NCBI GenBank assembly: GCA_019038645.1
Contig: JAHOYT010000035.1
Location: 1-63,373, forward strand
Direction: 5' to 3'
Origin: Bacteroidales bacterium
Lineage (GTDB): Bacteria; Bacteroidota; Bacteroidia; Bacteroidales; UBA12077
DNA length: 63,373 bases
The translations under genes and the position numbers were made by a program. Under the pieces are notes generated by a model. The model did no database searches. It saw only the letters and a list, made by a program, of their open reading frames with translations, and was not told where the DNA came from. Shown here in pieces: positions 17,072 to 27,095 of this stretch (positions are counted from its first letter, which is position 1; each line of letters begins with the position of its first letter).

Positions 17072-17833
17072 TTAATCATCATTAATACCAATTGTACGTA
17101 AATCGAAGTTTTTACCAAGGTAAACACGACGAACCTGCTCATCCTGGGCAAGCTCTTTTGCATTTCCTGCTTTTAATATTGAGCCTTCGAAAAGCAAATA
17201 TGCACGATCAGTTATTGATAATGTTTCATGAACATTATGATCAGTTATTAAAATACCAATATTTTTTTCTTTAAGTTTTCCAACAATTTCCTGAATATCT
17301 TCTACAGCAATTGGATCGACACCTGCAAAAGGCTCGTCGAGTAATATGAAATTTGGTTTTATAGCCAAAGCGCGTGCAATTTCAGTTCTTCGGCGTTCAC
17401 CACCTGAGAGTTGAATTCCAAGGCTTTTACGTATTTTCTGTAATCCAAATTCGTCAATAAGGTTCTCTAATCTTTCACGTTGTTCTTCTTTTGACATATG
17501 AGACATTTCAAGAACTGCTTTTATATTATCTTCGACACTTAATTGTCTGAAAACGGAAGCTTCCTGTGCCAGATATCCAACACCCCTTTGTGCTCGTTTA
17601 TAAACTGGTTCTTTTGTAATATCAACATTGTCAAGATAAATTTTGCCTGAAAAAGGTGTAATTAATCCAACAATCATATAAAAGGTTGTCGTTTTTCCCG
17701 CACCATTCGGACCAAGTAATCCAACAATTTCTCCTTGCTCAACTTCAACAGAAACACCTTTTACGACAGTTCTTGAACGATATTTTTTTACTAATGCATC
17801 GGTTCGCAGTGTTATCTTTTTACCCTGACTCAT
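17072..17833 (-). CDS. lptB: LPS export ABC transporter ATP-binding protein LptB
   Basis: LptB powers LPS extraction from the inner membrane with LptFG. The 253 residues have Walker [18 protein letters not shown], the LptB-type segment [20 protein letters not shown], signature [16 protein letters not shown], Walker [20 protein letters not shown] and the switch His in [10 protein letters not shown]. The N-terminus has a short extension before the core. It ends the group kdsD-tatC-DUF5686-lptB; with kdsD it links Kdo supply to LPS export. Confidence 0.95.
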   Translation of the reverse strand: MSQGKKITLRTDALVKKYRSRTVVKGVSVEVEQGEIVGLLGPNGAGKTTTFYMIVGLITPFSGKIYLDNVDITKEPVYKRAQRGVGYLAQEASVFRQLSVEDNIKAVLEMSHMSKEEQRERLENLIDEFGLQKIRKSLGIQLSGGERRRTEIARALAIKPNFILLDEPFAGVDPIAVEDIQEIVGKLKEKNIGILITDHNVHETLSITDRAYLLFEGSILKAGNAKELAQDEQVRRVYLGKNFDLRTIGINDD

Positions 17834-17900
17834 TTGAATTTTGTTTTTACAAATGTAAATATTTTAATTAAAATTAATTTAATATAAAAATGGAGAGATT

Positions 17901-20366
17901 TTAAAAAACAAACTGAACAGCTAATCTCAGACCAAACTTCTCTATATCTTCATGGTCTAAATAGGATAAACGCCACATGGCATCAACTCTAAAAATTTTT
18001 AAAATATTTTCGATTCCAACGCTCGCTTCAAGATAAGGATCGTTAACCTGATATAATCCTTCCGGAAAATCCATAATATTTTCGTGACGATTACTAAGCT
18101 CTCCTATTAAGCCCTTTGCAGAGACAACTTCACGCCATTTTAATTTTCTCATTAAAGGAATTTTATTTAAAAATAATCCCTGAAAATGGTGCTCTGCATA
18201 TAAACTGACATATCGGTCACTGGCAAATTCATAATAGTTCATCATATTAAAAGCATAACGATCGAAAGCGTAGGTTTCGTTTCCTTCGTGAAGTTTTAAT
18301 AAGGGATAAGGTAAAGTTCCAAAAACCTGACCCGCATCAATTATGTATTTAAAATATCCAAAGGGTCCTAAAGGCACTTTATGTGCAAAGCTCACGTTTA
18401 GTTTATAATATTCATATTGACTATCAAAAACATTTTTCAAACCGGCAGTGAAGTTTATATTTATAACAGGCTTATCGGTTCCAAGACTTACTCTTTCGAA
18501 TTCTCCACGTAGGTATTTTTCATTTTTTGCATAACGAATGTTTAATGTAACTTCTGAGGCTGTTACATTATCATAAAAAACAGTATCGGTTACATTACTT
18601 TTCTGAAATGGAATATATGTAGTCGGTTCAATGCTTTTGTAATTAAATTCCAGTTTGTTAGAAAATCCCTGAAACCATTCTTTTTCCACATCAACGCGAA
18701 AGTCGTTAACCATGGTAAGCTTGTAATTTGGATTTCTTCGAAGAATTGAGGTGAAAAAGTTATCTTCAGTTAAAGCATTTGAGCTTTGTCCCAGTTGTTG
18801 AATATCATGTTTGTATTCAGTTCCAATAGCTAAACGAGGGTTGTTATTAAACAGATATAAAAATCCTCCTCCATATTTAAAACGATTATCTTTTTCTCCA
18901 TATGCTGCATGAGAATATATCATGAGGTTTGTGCTGAAATTATTACTTGTTCGTCCTCCAAGCCTGATTCTATTACCTTCAATTTCATTAAAGCTAAAAA
19001 GTTTATAATATGGTCCAAGTTCGAACAATCCTACTTCATAATGATACATAGCAAACATCCCGACAATTTTCTCATATGTTCTATAAATAGGCACAAGCTG
19101 TATTGAGTCAACCATTTTATAGATATCCTTTTCTTTGGGAGTAAGATTTATTGGCCTGTATTTATCCCAGTATTCCTCATCGTTAATAATAGCATCTTCC
19201 AGAACAATAACATTGTCGTTTATTTTGGTAACATGATCCGGCATTTCAGTGTCAAGCTGAATATCCATGTAATTGGTGGTCTTTTTTCCAAAAAATCCTA
19301 ATGTTTTATCAGTAAGGTTAAAATCGAAAAAAAGTTTCTCGTTTTTTAAAAACCACAAACTATCTTTTACCGGTTTAAATTCATATTCTGCAACAAAATC
19401 ATTAATATAATTTATATTAACTTCCTTTGACATTCGCATTTGTATTTTTACAATTGCAAAAGTTGTATCGTTTACCCAGAAGTCTCCACGAAATGTTCTT
19501 TCTTGTTTTCGTTTAGGAATATATGAAATTTGGTAGCACCATTTATTTCCAATAAATGCACTGTCAATTAAATAGTACTTATAATACATTAAACCAAAAT
19601 CTGCAATAGGACTAACAAAACCGGGCTCAAAAACTGTCAGGTAGTTTTCATAAATATTAATTTTTTGATACATTTTACCGGTAAATTGAGATAAACTAGC
19701 ATTTTCAACTCCAGAAATTTTTGTGGCTGTTATTATTTCCCGTTCAGTTTTCGGATTTCGGTTAAAGTAATAATCCGAAAAAGATTCAGTAATGAATATT
19801 GGAAGGTAAGATTTACCAGTAATAGCGGAAGTATCGACGTAATCGAAAATAAATTGAAAATTTCGAAGCAATCTTTGTTCACGAAACTCTTTATCGACAT
19901 TATTTATATCGATTTCAACCTTATTATATAACTTATAAGTATAAGAATCAAATTTACGGGGATTGTGCTTTTTTTTATTCGCTATAATATTCCTTAGAAT
20001 AGGATGGGCGGGATTTTCGGTCGGCAAAACAACGATTTCCTGTAATTCAAAAATAGTAGATTCTAACGAAAAATTTATTTCCTGAAAGTGATTTTTACTG
20101 ACAAAGCGCGATTGTTTTTTATAACCAACAAATGAAACCACAATTGAATCATAGTAATTTCGTGTTTCGAGAAAATACTCACCGTCTGTATTAGTGATTG
20201 TACCAATTGTTGAATTTTTGAAAGTTACATTTACAAAAGGGATTGGCTCATGGGTAACTGCATCAAAGATTTTGCCCCGAACCTTAGTAATTTGGGCAAA
20301 ATTCTGATTGCCGTTAAAAATAAAAATTAAAAATATAATGATCCAAAAAGGGAACTTGTTTCTCAT
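17901..20366 (-). CDS. DUF5686 outer-membrane protein with carboxypeptidase-like regulatory domain
   Basis: An 821-residue protein with a signal peptide (1-24), an Ig-like CarboxypepD_reg domain (about 27-110: VRGKIFDAVTHEPIPFVNV, TDGEYFL), and a long DUF5686 region ending in aromatic beta-strands and a terminal Phe (LAVQFVF), as expected of an outer-membrane barrel. It resembles the plug-and-barrel layout of TonB-dependent receptors but lacks a TonB plug. The function of the family is unknown. It sits between tatC and lptB, with 39 and 67 bases on either side, so a place in envelope assembly is inferred. Confidence 0.85.
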   Translation of the reverse strand: MRNKFPFWIIIFLIFIFNGNQNFAQITKVRGKIFDAVTHEPIPFVNVTFKNSTIGTITNTDGEYFLETRNYYDSIVVSFVGYKKQSRFVSKNHFQEINFSLESTIFELQEIVVLPTENPAHPILRNIIANKKKHNPRKFDSYTYKLYNKVEIDINNVDKEFREQRLLRNFQFIFDYVDTSAITGKSYLPIFITESFSDYYFNRNPKTEREIITATKISGVENASLSQFTGKMYQKINIYENYLTVFEPGFVSPIADFGLMYYKYYLIDSAFIGNKWCYQISYIPKRKQERTFRGDFWVNDTTFAIVKIQMRMSKEVNINYINDFVAEYEFKPVKDSLWFLKNEKLFFDFNLTDKTLGFFGKKTTNYMDIQLDTEMPDHVTKINDNVIVLEDAIINDEEYWDKYRPINLTPKEKDIYKMVDSIQLVPIYRTYEKIVGMFAMYHYEVGLFELGPYYKLFSFNEIEGNRIRLGGRTSNNFSTNLMIYSHAAYGEKDNRFKYGGGFLYLFNNNPRLAIGTEYKHDIQQLGQSSNALTEDNFFTSILRRNPNYKLTMVNDFRVDVEKEWFQGFSNKLEFNYKSIEPTTYIPFQKSNVTDTVFYDNVTASEVTLNIRYAKNEKYLRGEFERVSLGTDKPVININFTAGLKNVFDSQYEYYKLNVSFAHKVPLGPFGYFKYIIDAGQVFGTLPYPLLKLHEGNETYAFDRYAFNMMNYYEFASDRYVSLYAEHHFQGLFLNKIPLMRKLKWREVVSAKGLIGELSNRHENIMDFPEGLYQVNDPYLEASVGIENILKIFRVDAMWRLSYLDHEDIEKFGLRLAVQFVF

Positions 20367-20405
20367 TTTTCGAACTCTAAATCAATAAATTTAACGCTTA
20401 ATTCT

Positions 20406-21206
20406 TTATGTATTTATCCTTTTAACGATTTTTTTGGAAATTATTATACCTGCTTCGTAAAGAATTAATAATGGGAAAGTAACAAGAATAAGGCTAAAAA
20501 CATCCGGAGGTGTTATTGTTGCAGCTAATATTAATATAACAATAATAGAATGACGTCTGTATTTTTTAAGGAATTTAGGTGTTACTAATCCTGCTTTACT
20601 TAAAAAGTATATTAAAACAGGTAGCTCAAATGTTATTCCTGAAGCAAGCGTTATCGAAGTTAAAATACCTACATATGATTTTAAATTAATTTGATTAACA
20701 ACCTGATCACTTACATTATATGATCCCAAAAAATGAACAGACAAAGGAGCAATTACAAAATAACCGAACAAAACTCCGGTGAGGAAAAGGAATGAACTAA
20801 TAGTAACAGCTCCCTTCGTATGTTTGGCTTCATTTTCGCGTAGAGCAGGTTTCATAAAGCGCCAAAACTCCCAAAATATATATGGAAAACTAACAACTAT
20901 ACCTACAAATAAAGACGTAGTAATATGCATGGAAAATTGCCCGGCCATTTTAATGCTGATGAGCTGAAAAGGTTTTGTGTTTATACATAGTTTGGGTATG
21001 TCAACTTTTTGGCTTAGCAGACATAAAAGTTTATTTGTAAAAAAATCCGGATTTTTAGGAGCAAGTAATACTTTATCAAAAACAATTTCGTGAAATATAA
21101 ATGCTGCGATAGCAATAGTAACAACCGCCACAAAAGCTCTTATCAAATGCCATCTCAATTGTTCGAGATGTTCCAGGAATGTCATGTCGTTATTTTTTGC
21201 AGTCAT
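20406..21206 (-). CDS. tatC: Sec-independent protein translocase TatC
   Basis: TatC is the receptor for twin-arginine signal peptides in the inner membrane. The N-terminal signature MTFLEHLEQLRWHLIRA begins at residue 8, and six hydrophobic segments follow, with FPYIFWEFWRFMKPAL and RRHSIIVILILAATITPPD typical of the family. At 266 residues the length is normal. Its presence matters for the Tat-like leader of the radical SAM protein at 33371. It lies 26 bases after kdsD; tatA is not in the window. Confidence 0.95.
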   Translation of the reverse strand: MTAKNNDMTFLEHLEQLRWHLIRAFVAVVTIAIAAFIFHEIVFDKVLLAPKNPDFFTNKLLCLLSQKVDIPKLCINTKPFQLISIKMAGQFSMHITTSLFVGIVVSFPYIFWEFWRFMKPALRENEAKHTKGAVTISSFLFLTGVLFGYFVIAPLSVHFLGSYNVSDQVVNQINLKSYVGILTSITLASGITFELPVLIYFLSKAGLVTPKFLKKYRRHSIIVILILAATITPPDVFSLILVTFPLLILYEAGIIISKKIVKRINT

Positions 21207-21232
21207 ATATTATTAATATTAATGTAATTGTT

Positions 21233-22189
21233 TTAAACAATTCCTTCTTTTAAGATATCATGTAAATGAACCATGCCAACATACTTATCTTTTTTAATAA
21301 CTATAAGTTGCGTAATATGGTTGTTTTCCATTAATTGAAATGCATTTATTGCAAGTTCATCACTGTCTGCTGTTTTAGGATTTGCTGACATAATATCCCT
21401 GGCAGTTAAATTTTCGAATGAATTATATTTTTGTAACATTCGCCTGATATCACCATCTGTAATAATGCCGGATAATGTGCCTGAGTCATCTACAACAGCA
21501 GTAGCGCCCAAACGTTTTGAGCTTATTTCGACAATTACATTTTTGACATTTTCGTTTAATAAAACTTGAGGAACTTCATTATTTTTATATAAATCACTTA
21601 CACGCATATAAAGTTTTTTACCTAAAACGCCGCCCGGATGAAATTTCGCAAAATCTTCGCTTGAAAACCCACGGTATTCCAACAGACATACAGCAAGAGC
21701 ATCTCCAACTACAAGTTGTGCTGTTGTACTATTAGTAGGAGCCAGATTATTAGGGCAGGCTTCTTTATCAATAGTTGACTTTAAAACATAATCCGATTGT
21801 TTGCCCAAAAATGAATCTGTAGCAGATACCATTCCGATCAAGGTATTTCCTCTGCTTTTAATAAGCGGAACCAATACTTTTATTTCGGGAGTATTTCCAC
21901 TTTTTGAAATGCAGATAATTACATCATCTTCCTGAATAATTCCTAAATCGCCATGAATAGCATCTGCCGCATGCATAAATATGGCCGGCGTACCTGTTGA
22001 ATTTAGAGTAGCAACAATTTTTTGAGAAATATTAGCACTTTTTCCAATCCCGGTAATAATTACTCTGCCTTTACTTTCATATATTATTTTTACTGTCCTT
22101 TCAAAATCCTGATCTATGTAATCAGCTAATTTCCTGATAGATTCAGATTCCTGCAAAATTGTATTTTTAGCTAATTCGATAATGTTCAT
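21233..22189 (-). CDS. kdsD: Arabinose-5-phosphate isomerase (KpsF/GutQ family)
   Basis: KdsD makes arabinose 5-phosphate from ribulose 5-phosphate, the first step to Kdo of lipid A-core. It has an N-terminal SIS domain (about 30-170: GIGKSANISQKIVATLNSTG, HGDLGIIQ, ISKSGNTPEIK) and two C-terminal CBS domains (about 195-318), total 318 residues from the ATG at 22189. A TTG 33 bases earlier is in frame, but the ATG (MNIIELAKNTI) matches the family start. It is divergent from recQ and heads the group with tatC and lptB. Confidence 0.92.
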   Translation of the reverse strand: MNIIELAKNTILQESESIRKLADYIDQDFERTVKIIYESKGRVIITGIGKSANISQKIVATLNSTGTPAIFMHAADAIHGDLGIIQEDDVIICISKSGNTPEIKVLVPLIKSRGNTLIGMVSATDSFLGKQSDYVLKSTIDKEACPNNLAPTNSTTAQLVVGDALAVCLLEYRGFSSEDFAKFHPGGVLGKKLYMRVSDLYKNNEVPQVLLNENVKNVIVEISSKRLGATAVVDDSGTLSGIITDGDIRRMLQKYNSFENLTARDIMSANPKTADSDELAINAFQLMENNHITQLIVIKKDKYVGMVHLHDILKEGIV

Positions 22190-22430
22190 ATGTAAATAGA
22201 TTAAAATTCTGATATTAGTCAAAAAGTGAATAAAAATGTCAGAATTGTTTATTATGATTTTAAAAAATTATTGTAAATTTATATACAAATGTATTTATTT
22301 TTGAGATAAACAAAGAAGGTTTCGTTTTAAAACATGTTTTTGAAATAAATTATAAGTTTGTTTATTCAGAAATATTTTATGTTTATTAAGTTGACCTAAA
22401 TCGTTTTATAGTTATAATATATTGATTGGT

Positions 22431-24626
22431 ATGAGTGTAGGAGCGGATATTTCGTTAAAAGATTCCCTGAAAAAATATTTTGGATTTGATTCCTTTAAAG
22501 GAAATCAGGAAGTGGTTATTAGAAATGTACTGGAAGGAAATGATTCATTCGTTTTAATGCCAACCGGAGGAGGTAAATCCTTATGTTATCAATTATCATC
22601 ATTGATAATGGGAGGAACTGCAATTGTTATTTCTCCTCTTATTGCATTAATGAAAAATCAGGTAGATTCTATGCGAGGATTTAGTACAGAAGAAGGAATT
22701 GCACATTTTCTTAACTCATCGCTGACCAAAACACAGATGCAAAAAGTAAAACAGGATGTGCTTGATGGAAAAACAAAATTGCTTTATGTTGCTCCGGAAT
22801 CACTTACAAAAGAGGAAAATATTAACTTCCTTAAACAAGTAGAAATTTCCTTTTATGCAGTTGATGAGGCACATTGTATTTCTGAATGGGGACATGATTT
22901 CAGACCTGAATACAGGCGTATACGACCTATTATAAACAAAATTGGCGTTGCACCACTAATTGCTTTAACAGCAACAGCCACACCCAAAGTGCAAAGCGAT
23001 ATCCAGAAAAACCTTGATATGCTGAAGGCCAGTGTTTTTAAGTCTTCATTTAATCGTGAGAACCTTTACTATGAAGTAAGACCAAAGGTTGATGCAGCAA
23101 AAGAAATAATTAAATTTATAAAAAATAACTCAGGAAAATCCGGAATAATATACTGTTTAAGCCGTAAGAAAGTTGAAGAACTGGCTGAAATATTAAAGGT
23201 AAATGGAATTAAGGTTTTACCCTATCATGCAGGAATGGATGCAGCGACCCGTAGCCAGAACCAGGATATGTTTCTTATGGAAGATGTTGATGTGATTGTG
23301 GCAACCATTGCTTTTGGAATGGGAATCGATAAACCAGATGTTCGTTTCGTTATTCATTATGATATTCCAAAGAGTCTTGAAGGTTATTACCAGGAAACAG
23401 GCCGTGCAGGACGTGATGGAGGAGAAGGCAAGTGTATATCATTTTATAGCTATAAAGATATACAGAAGCTTGAAAAATTCATGCAGGGAAAACCGTTGGC
23501 AGAGCAGGAGATCGGGAAACAATTACTAGTTGAAACTGTAGCTTATGCGGAAGGTGCTGTTTGCCGGAGAAAAATTTTATTGCATTATTTTGGCGAGGAA
23601 TATAAAATTGAAAACTGCGAAAATTGTGATAATTGTAACCATCCGAAAGAGCAGTTCGAGGGGCAGGATGATGTTGTACTTGCACTGAATGCAATTATTG
23701 TTGTTAAAGAAAAATTTAAATCAGAACATGTTTCAAATGTTCTTGCAGGAGTTAAAAATTCGGCTATAAAATCCTATAAACATCATGAGCTGGAGATATT
23801 TGGAGATGGTTCCAAGGAAGATCCTAAATACTGGAACGCAGTATTGAGGCAGGCTCTGGTTGCCGGTTTTATTGATAAGGATATTGAAAACTATGGTTTG
23901 CTAAGTGTGAATAAGGCTGGAAAAGAGTTTATCAATAATCCGACATCATTTACTTTATCTAAAGATCATGATTACGAATCGGGTGATGATGAAACAGATG
24001 CCAAATCGGGAGGTGGAAAAACCGGGGCTGTCGATAATGAGTTATTCAATATTTTAAAAGATTTAAGAAAAAAAGTAGCTAAAGATTTAAATCTACCGCC
24101 ATTTGTGATTTTTCAGGACCCATCGATTGAAGATATGGCAATACAATATCCTATTTCATTAGATGAAATGCAGCGAATTGTTGGAGTTGGTACTGGTAAA
24201 GCCCAAAAATACAGTGGGGAATTTATTGAATTAATAAAAAAATATGTTGAAGAAAAAGAGATTATTCGCCCGATGGATATGGTTGTTAAATCGGTAGTGA
24301 ATAAATCCGGTATGAAAGTATATATTATTCAGAGCATTGATCGACAGATATCTTTGGCTGACATTGCAAATGCAAAGGGATTGGAAATGAAGCAGCTGCT
24401 TGAAGAGATTGAATCGATTGTTCAGTCCGGAACAAAGTTGAATATTGATTATTACATAAGTGAAACAATTGACGAAGATAAACAGGATGATATTTATGAA
24501 TATTTTCGCGAGGAGGCTGAAACCGAATCTATTGATGCTGCCCTTGAGGAGCTGGGAGAGGAATATTATTCCGAAGAAGAAATTAGATTAATGAGGATTA
24601 AATTTTTCTCTGAGCTGGGAAATTAA
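22431..24626 (+). CDS. recQ: ATP-dependent DNA helicase RecQ
   Basis: A 3'-5' superfamily 2 helicase for recombination and fork repair. In order: DEAD-type core with Walker A MPTGGGKSLCYQ, DEAH box VDEAHCISEWGHDFRPEY and TATATPKVQ; helicase C domain with ETGRAGRDGG; RecQ zinc-binding segment with Cys at CRRK and CENCDNC; winged helix; HRDC domain (about 520-600); and a C-terminal helical tail of about 130 residues beyond E. coli RecQ (609). The ATG at 22431 is preferred over the TTG nine bases earlier. It is followed by a strong terminator. Confidence 0.96.
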   Translation: MSVGADISLKDSLKKYFGFDSFKGNQEVVIRNVLEGNDSFVLMPTGGGKSLCYQLSSLIMGGTAIVISPLIALMKNQVDSMRGFSTEEGIAHFLNSSLTKTQMQKVKQDVLDGKTKLLYVAPESLTKEENINFLKQVEISFYAVDEAHCISEWGHDFRPEYRRIRPIINKIGVAPLIALTATATPKVQSDIQKNLDMLKASVFKSSFNRENLYYEVRPKVDAAKEIIKFIKNNSGKSGIIYCLSRKKVEELAEILKVNGIKVLPYHAGMDAATRSQNQDMFLMEDVDVIVATIAFGMGIDKPDVRFVIHYDIPKSLEGYYQETGRAGRDGGEGKCISFYSYKDIQKLEKFMQGKPLAEQEIGKQLLVETVAYAEGAVCRRKILLHYFGEEYKIENCENCDNCNHPKEQFEGQDDVVLALNAIIVVKEKFKSEHVSNVLAGVKNSAIKSYKHHELEIFGDGSKEDPKYWNAVLRQALVAGFIDKDIENYGLLSVNKAGKEFINNPTSFTLSKDHDYESGDDETDAKSGGGKTGAVDNELFNILKDLRKKVAKDLNLPPFVIFQDPSIEDMAIQYPISLDEMQRIVGVGTGKAQKYSGEFIELIKKYVEEKEIIRPMDMVVKSVVNKSGMKVYIIQSIDRQISLADIANAKGLEMKQLLEEIESIVQSGTKLNIDYYISETIDEDKQDDIYEYFREEAETESIDAALEELGEEYYSEEEIRLMRIKFFSELGN

Positions 24627-24658
24627 ATTTATTTTTCAAATTATTAACATAACTTTAC

Positions 24659-24684
24659 GGGATACAATTAGTATCCCTTTTTTT
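24659..24684 (+). terminator. Rho-independent terminator after recQ
   Basis: GGGATAC-aatta-GTATCCC followed by seven T, 33 bases past the recQ stop. It isolates recQ from the ABC transporter genes. Confidence 0.9.
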
Positions 24685-24708
24685 AATAATCACTAAACTC
24701 TGAATTTT

Positions 24709-25596
24709 GTGGAAACGGTATTAAAAATAAACAATTTAAGTAAAAATTACGGTAATATACGGGCAATACAGGATGTATCATTCGAAGTAAAAAAGGGCGA
24801 AGTGTATGGCATTCTGGGACCAAATGGAAGTGGAAAAACAACTACACTTGCTGTAATTATGGGAGTTTTAAATGCTAATGGTGGTAATTATGAGTGGTTT
24901 GAAAAGCCATTCAGCAAATTGTCACGAAGAAGAATAGGCGCCTTGATAGAAACACCAAATTTTTATCCTTATCTGACCTTATGGGAGAATTTAAAAATTG
25001 TTGCTAAAATTAAAGATGCTCCTGAAGAGGATATTAATCATGCTTTAGGAGTAGCAAATCTTCTGAAACGAAAACACACTAATTTCGGACATCTTTCGCT
25101 TGGGATGAAACAAAGAATGTCATTGGCTTCTGTTTTAATTGGAAATCCTGAGGTTTTAGTTCTGGACGAACCTACAAACGGGCTCGATCCTGAAGGATTT
25201 GCCGAAGTAAGAAATATAATTCTTTCACAAGCAAATGAAGGAAAAACAATAATTATTGCAAGCCATATTTTAGATGAGGTTGAGAAAGTATGTTCACATG
25301 TTGCAATATTAAAGTCAGGAGAATTAATTGCAAATGGCAGAGTAGGTGAATTGTTATCTTCAGAAGAAACGGTGTTTATTCAATCTGAAAGGATGGACGA
25401 ACTTATCGGAATTTTAAATGATTCTGAATTAACAAGTAAGGTTTATATGGCTGAAGATGACATAGCCGTAGTAATGAATTCCAATTACAAATCGACAGAT
25501 TTAAGTAAATTTTGTTTTGAAAAAGGATTTCCTCTTTCCAAAATTGTTGTTAAAAAACAAAGTTTGGAAGATCAGTTCCTGCAATTAGTTAAATAG
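24709..25596 (+). CDS. ABC-2 type transporter ATP-binding protein
   Basis: A 295-residue ATPase starting with GTG. It shows Walker A GPNGSGKTTTLAV, the Q-loop region GALIETPNFYPYLTLWENL, signature LSLGMKQRMSLASVL, Walker B VLVLDEPTNGLDPEG and H-loop IIIASHILDEVEKVC. The C-terminal 80 residues are the regulatory extension common to BcrA/CcmA-like ATPases. It pairs with the permease 31 bases downstream. The substrate is unknown; lipids, peptides or antibiotics are all possible for this class. Confidence 0.93.
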   Translation: METVLKINNLSKNYGNIRAIQDVSFEVKKGEVYGILGPNGSGKTTTLAVIMGVLNANGGNYEWFEKPFSKLSRRRIGALIETPNFYPYLTLWENLKIVAKIKDAPEEDINHALGVANLLKRKHTNFGHLSLGMKQRMSLASVLIGNPEVLVLDEPTNGLDPEGFAEVRNIILSQANEGKTIIIASHILDEVEKVCSHVAILKSGELIANGRVGELLSSEETVFIQSERMDELIGILNDSELTSKVYMAEDDIAVVMNSNYKSTDLSKFCFEKGFPLSKIVVKKQSLEDQFLQLVK

Positions 25597-25627
25597 GTTT
25601 TATTATCGAATAAATATTTTTAGAAAG

Positions 25628-26455
25628 ATGAAAAAATTATTTGCTCTCGAAAAAATAAAAGCATTATCATATCCGGCATTTAAAACATTAATGATAATTC
25701 ATTTCCTTCTTTTCTTTTTGGTAATTCTGGTTGTATCAAGATTTCATTTTAGTATTCCGGGTTTTTCTGTTAAAGGATTGTATCAGTTCCCGAATATCTG
25801 GGAATTTTTTCCGTGGGTAGCAAGTTGGTTTAATTTGTTTCTGGCAATTGTGGTTATTATACTCGCAGGGAATGAATTTGCTAATAAAACTTTTCGGCAA
25901 AATGTTATTGATGGTCTAAGCAGAAACGATTTAATAAAAGGTAAACTAGTATTAATTTTTACTATTGCTGTGTATACTTTTATTATGGTATTGCTTGCAG
26001 TTTTTATTTTTGGACTGATTAATACAAAAAATATTTCGTTTGATATAATTTTTGAAAATTCATATCTGATTCTGATATATTTTGTTCAGGCGATTGGATA
26101 TATGACACTTGGATTACTTATTTCAATAATTTTCAGAAATAATGCGCTGTCAATTGTTATGTTTATTCTTTATTTTTTCCCTATTGAACCAATTATCCGG
26201 GCAATTTTTAAAACTGAAGCAAGAAAGTTTTTCCCAATAAAGATTATATCGAATCTGACACCAACACCTGAATTTTTGACTATGACATCAGAAAATTCGT
26301 ATACTAATACTTCAGGAACAAGCTCATTAGATTTTAGCGAAATCGGATTATTACCGGAAAAACTACCTCTTGGAATTACTGTAATTCTGGCAACGGGTTA
26401 CATAGGATTTTTTATTGCGCTTTCAACAATATTATTAAATAAACGAAATTTATAA
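25628..26455 (+). CDS. ABC-2 type transporter permease
   Basis: A 275-residue membrane protein with about six hydrophobic segments (20-40, 65-80, 108-130, 145-165, 170-190, 245-268). The stretch AGNEFANKTFRQNVIDGLSRNDLIKGK is the ABC-2 coupling region, resembling BcrB-type permeases. A larger outside loop (about 195-240) is Ser/Thr/Asn rich. With the preceding ATPase it makes a simple two-gene exporter of unknown substrate. It converges on the unknown gene at 26478. Confidence 0.85.
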   Translation: MKKLFALEKIKALSYPAFKTLMIIHFLLFFLVILVVSRFHFSIPGFSVKGLYQFPNIWEFFPWVASWFNLFLAIVVIILAGNEFANKTFRQNVIDGLSRNDLIKGKLVLIFTIAVYTFIMVLLAVFIFGLINTKNISFDIIFENSYLILIYFVQAIGYMTLGLLISIIFRNNALSIVMFILYFFPIEPIIRAIFKTEARKFFPIKIISNLTPTPEFLTMTSENSYTNTSGTSSLDFSEIGLLPEKLPLGITVILATGYIGFFIALSTILLNKRNL

Positions 26456-26477
26456 GATTTTACCTGGCAGGAGAATG

Positions 26478-26984
26478 TTATGAAGAGCCCTCTGAAGGCT
26501 GGCTATTTTTTATATTAACTAATTCAGTGCATTTTTCATAATCTTCTGTCTTTGTAAAATATTCGAGCAAATCGTTTGTAAAAGACTCATCCTTAAAATA
26601 CGGATGCAGAATATCAAAATTAACAGCTCCATTTATAGTAAGATCAAAATAATCCTCTTTGCTGATTTCATTAACTTCATTTTTAATGGAATCTTTTTCT
26701 ACAGACTGATTCAGGGTACTGCTTATTTCTGAAAATAATTCTGTTTTGCTATGATAATTCTCGATGTAGCCTGACAACTCTTTTTGTAATTTTATTCCGT
26801 CAGCATTTTCATGTAGTAATCGTTTATTAAAATTAAACCTGTAACTAAGTTTTTTTGAACGCAGGTCTGATACAGGCTCCTTTAATATTTCTTTTATTTT
26901 TTCCTCATTACTATGGATCAGACTCAGGTTAAACTTTATCCTTGATTTTAATGACTCAATAGTTTCACGAAATAGCTTAATCAT
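26478..26984 (-). CDS. Protein of unknown function, charged and helical
   Basis: A 168-residue protein I do not recognise. It has no signal peptide or membrane segment. It is rich in Lys, Glu, Asn and Ser with predicted helical heptad-like stretches at 1-90, and acidic/aromatic patches later (EDYFDLTINGAVNFDILHPYF, NDLLEYFTKTEDYEKCTEL). It is flanked by an ABC permease (convergent) and an OppC-type gene (upstream, 111-base gap). Codon use looks like that of its neighbours. It could be a lineage-specific cytosolic protein. Confidence 0.6.
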   Translation of the reverse strand: MIKLFRETIESLKSRIKFNLSLIHSNEEKIKEILKEPVSDLRSKKLSYRFNFNKRLLHENADGIKLQKELSGYIENYHSKTELFSEISSTLNQSVEKDSIKNEVNEISKEDYFDLTINGAVNFDILHPYFKDESFTNDLLEYFTKTEDYEKCTELVNIKNSQPSEGSS

Positions 26985-27095
26985 AACTATATTTATTAGT
27001 TTGCTATTGTTGGTTGTATAACAATATAGTATGATTATATGTTTGCGTTATTTTGACAAACGTCAGTTTTTAATTAATAAAAAACCGGAAATATA

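Noticed and set aside
26486-26512. AGCC...GGCT hairpin followed by T run near the end of the unknown gene
   Set aside because: Only four paired bases and inside a coding region; too weak for a terminator call.
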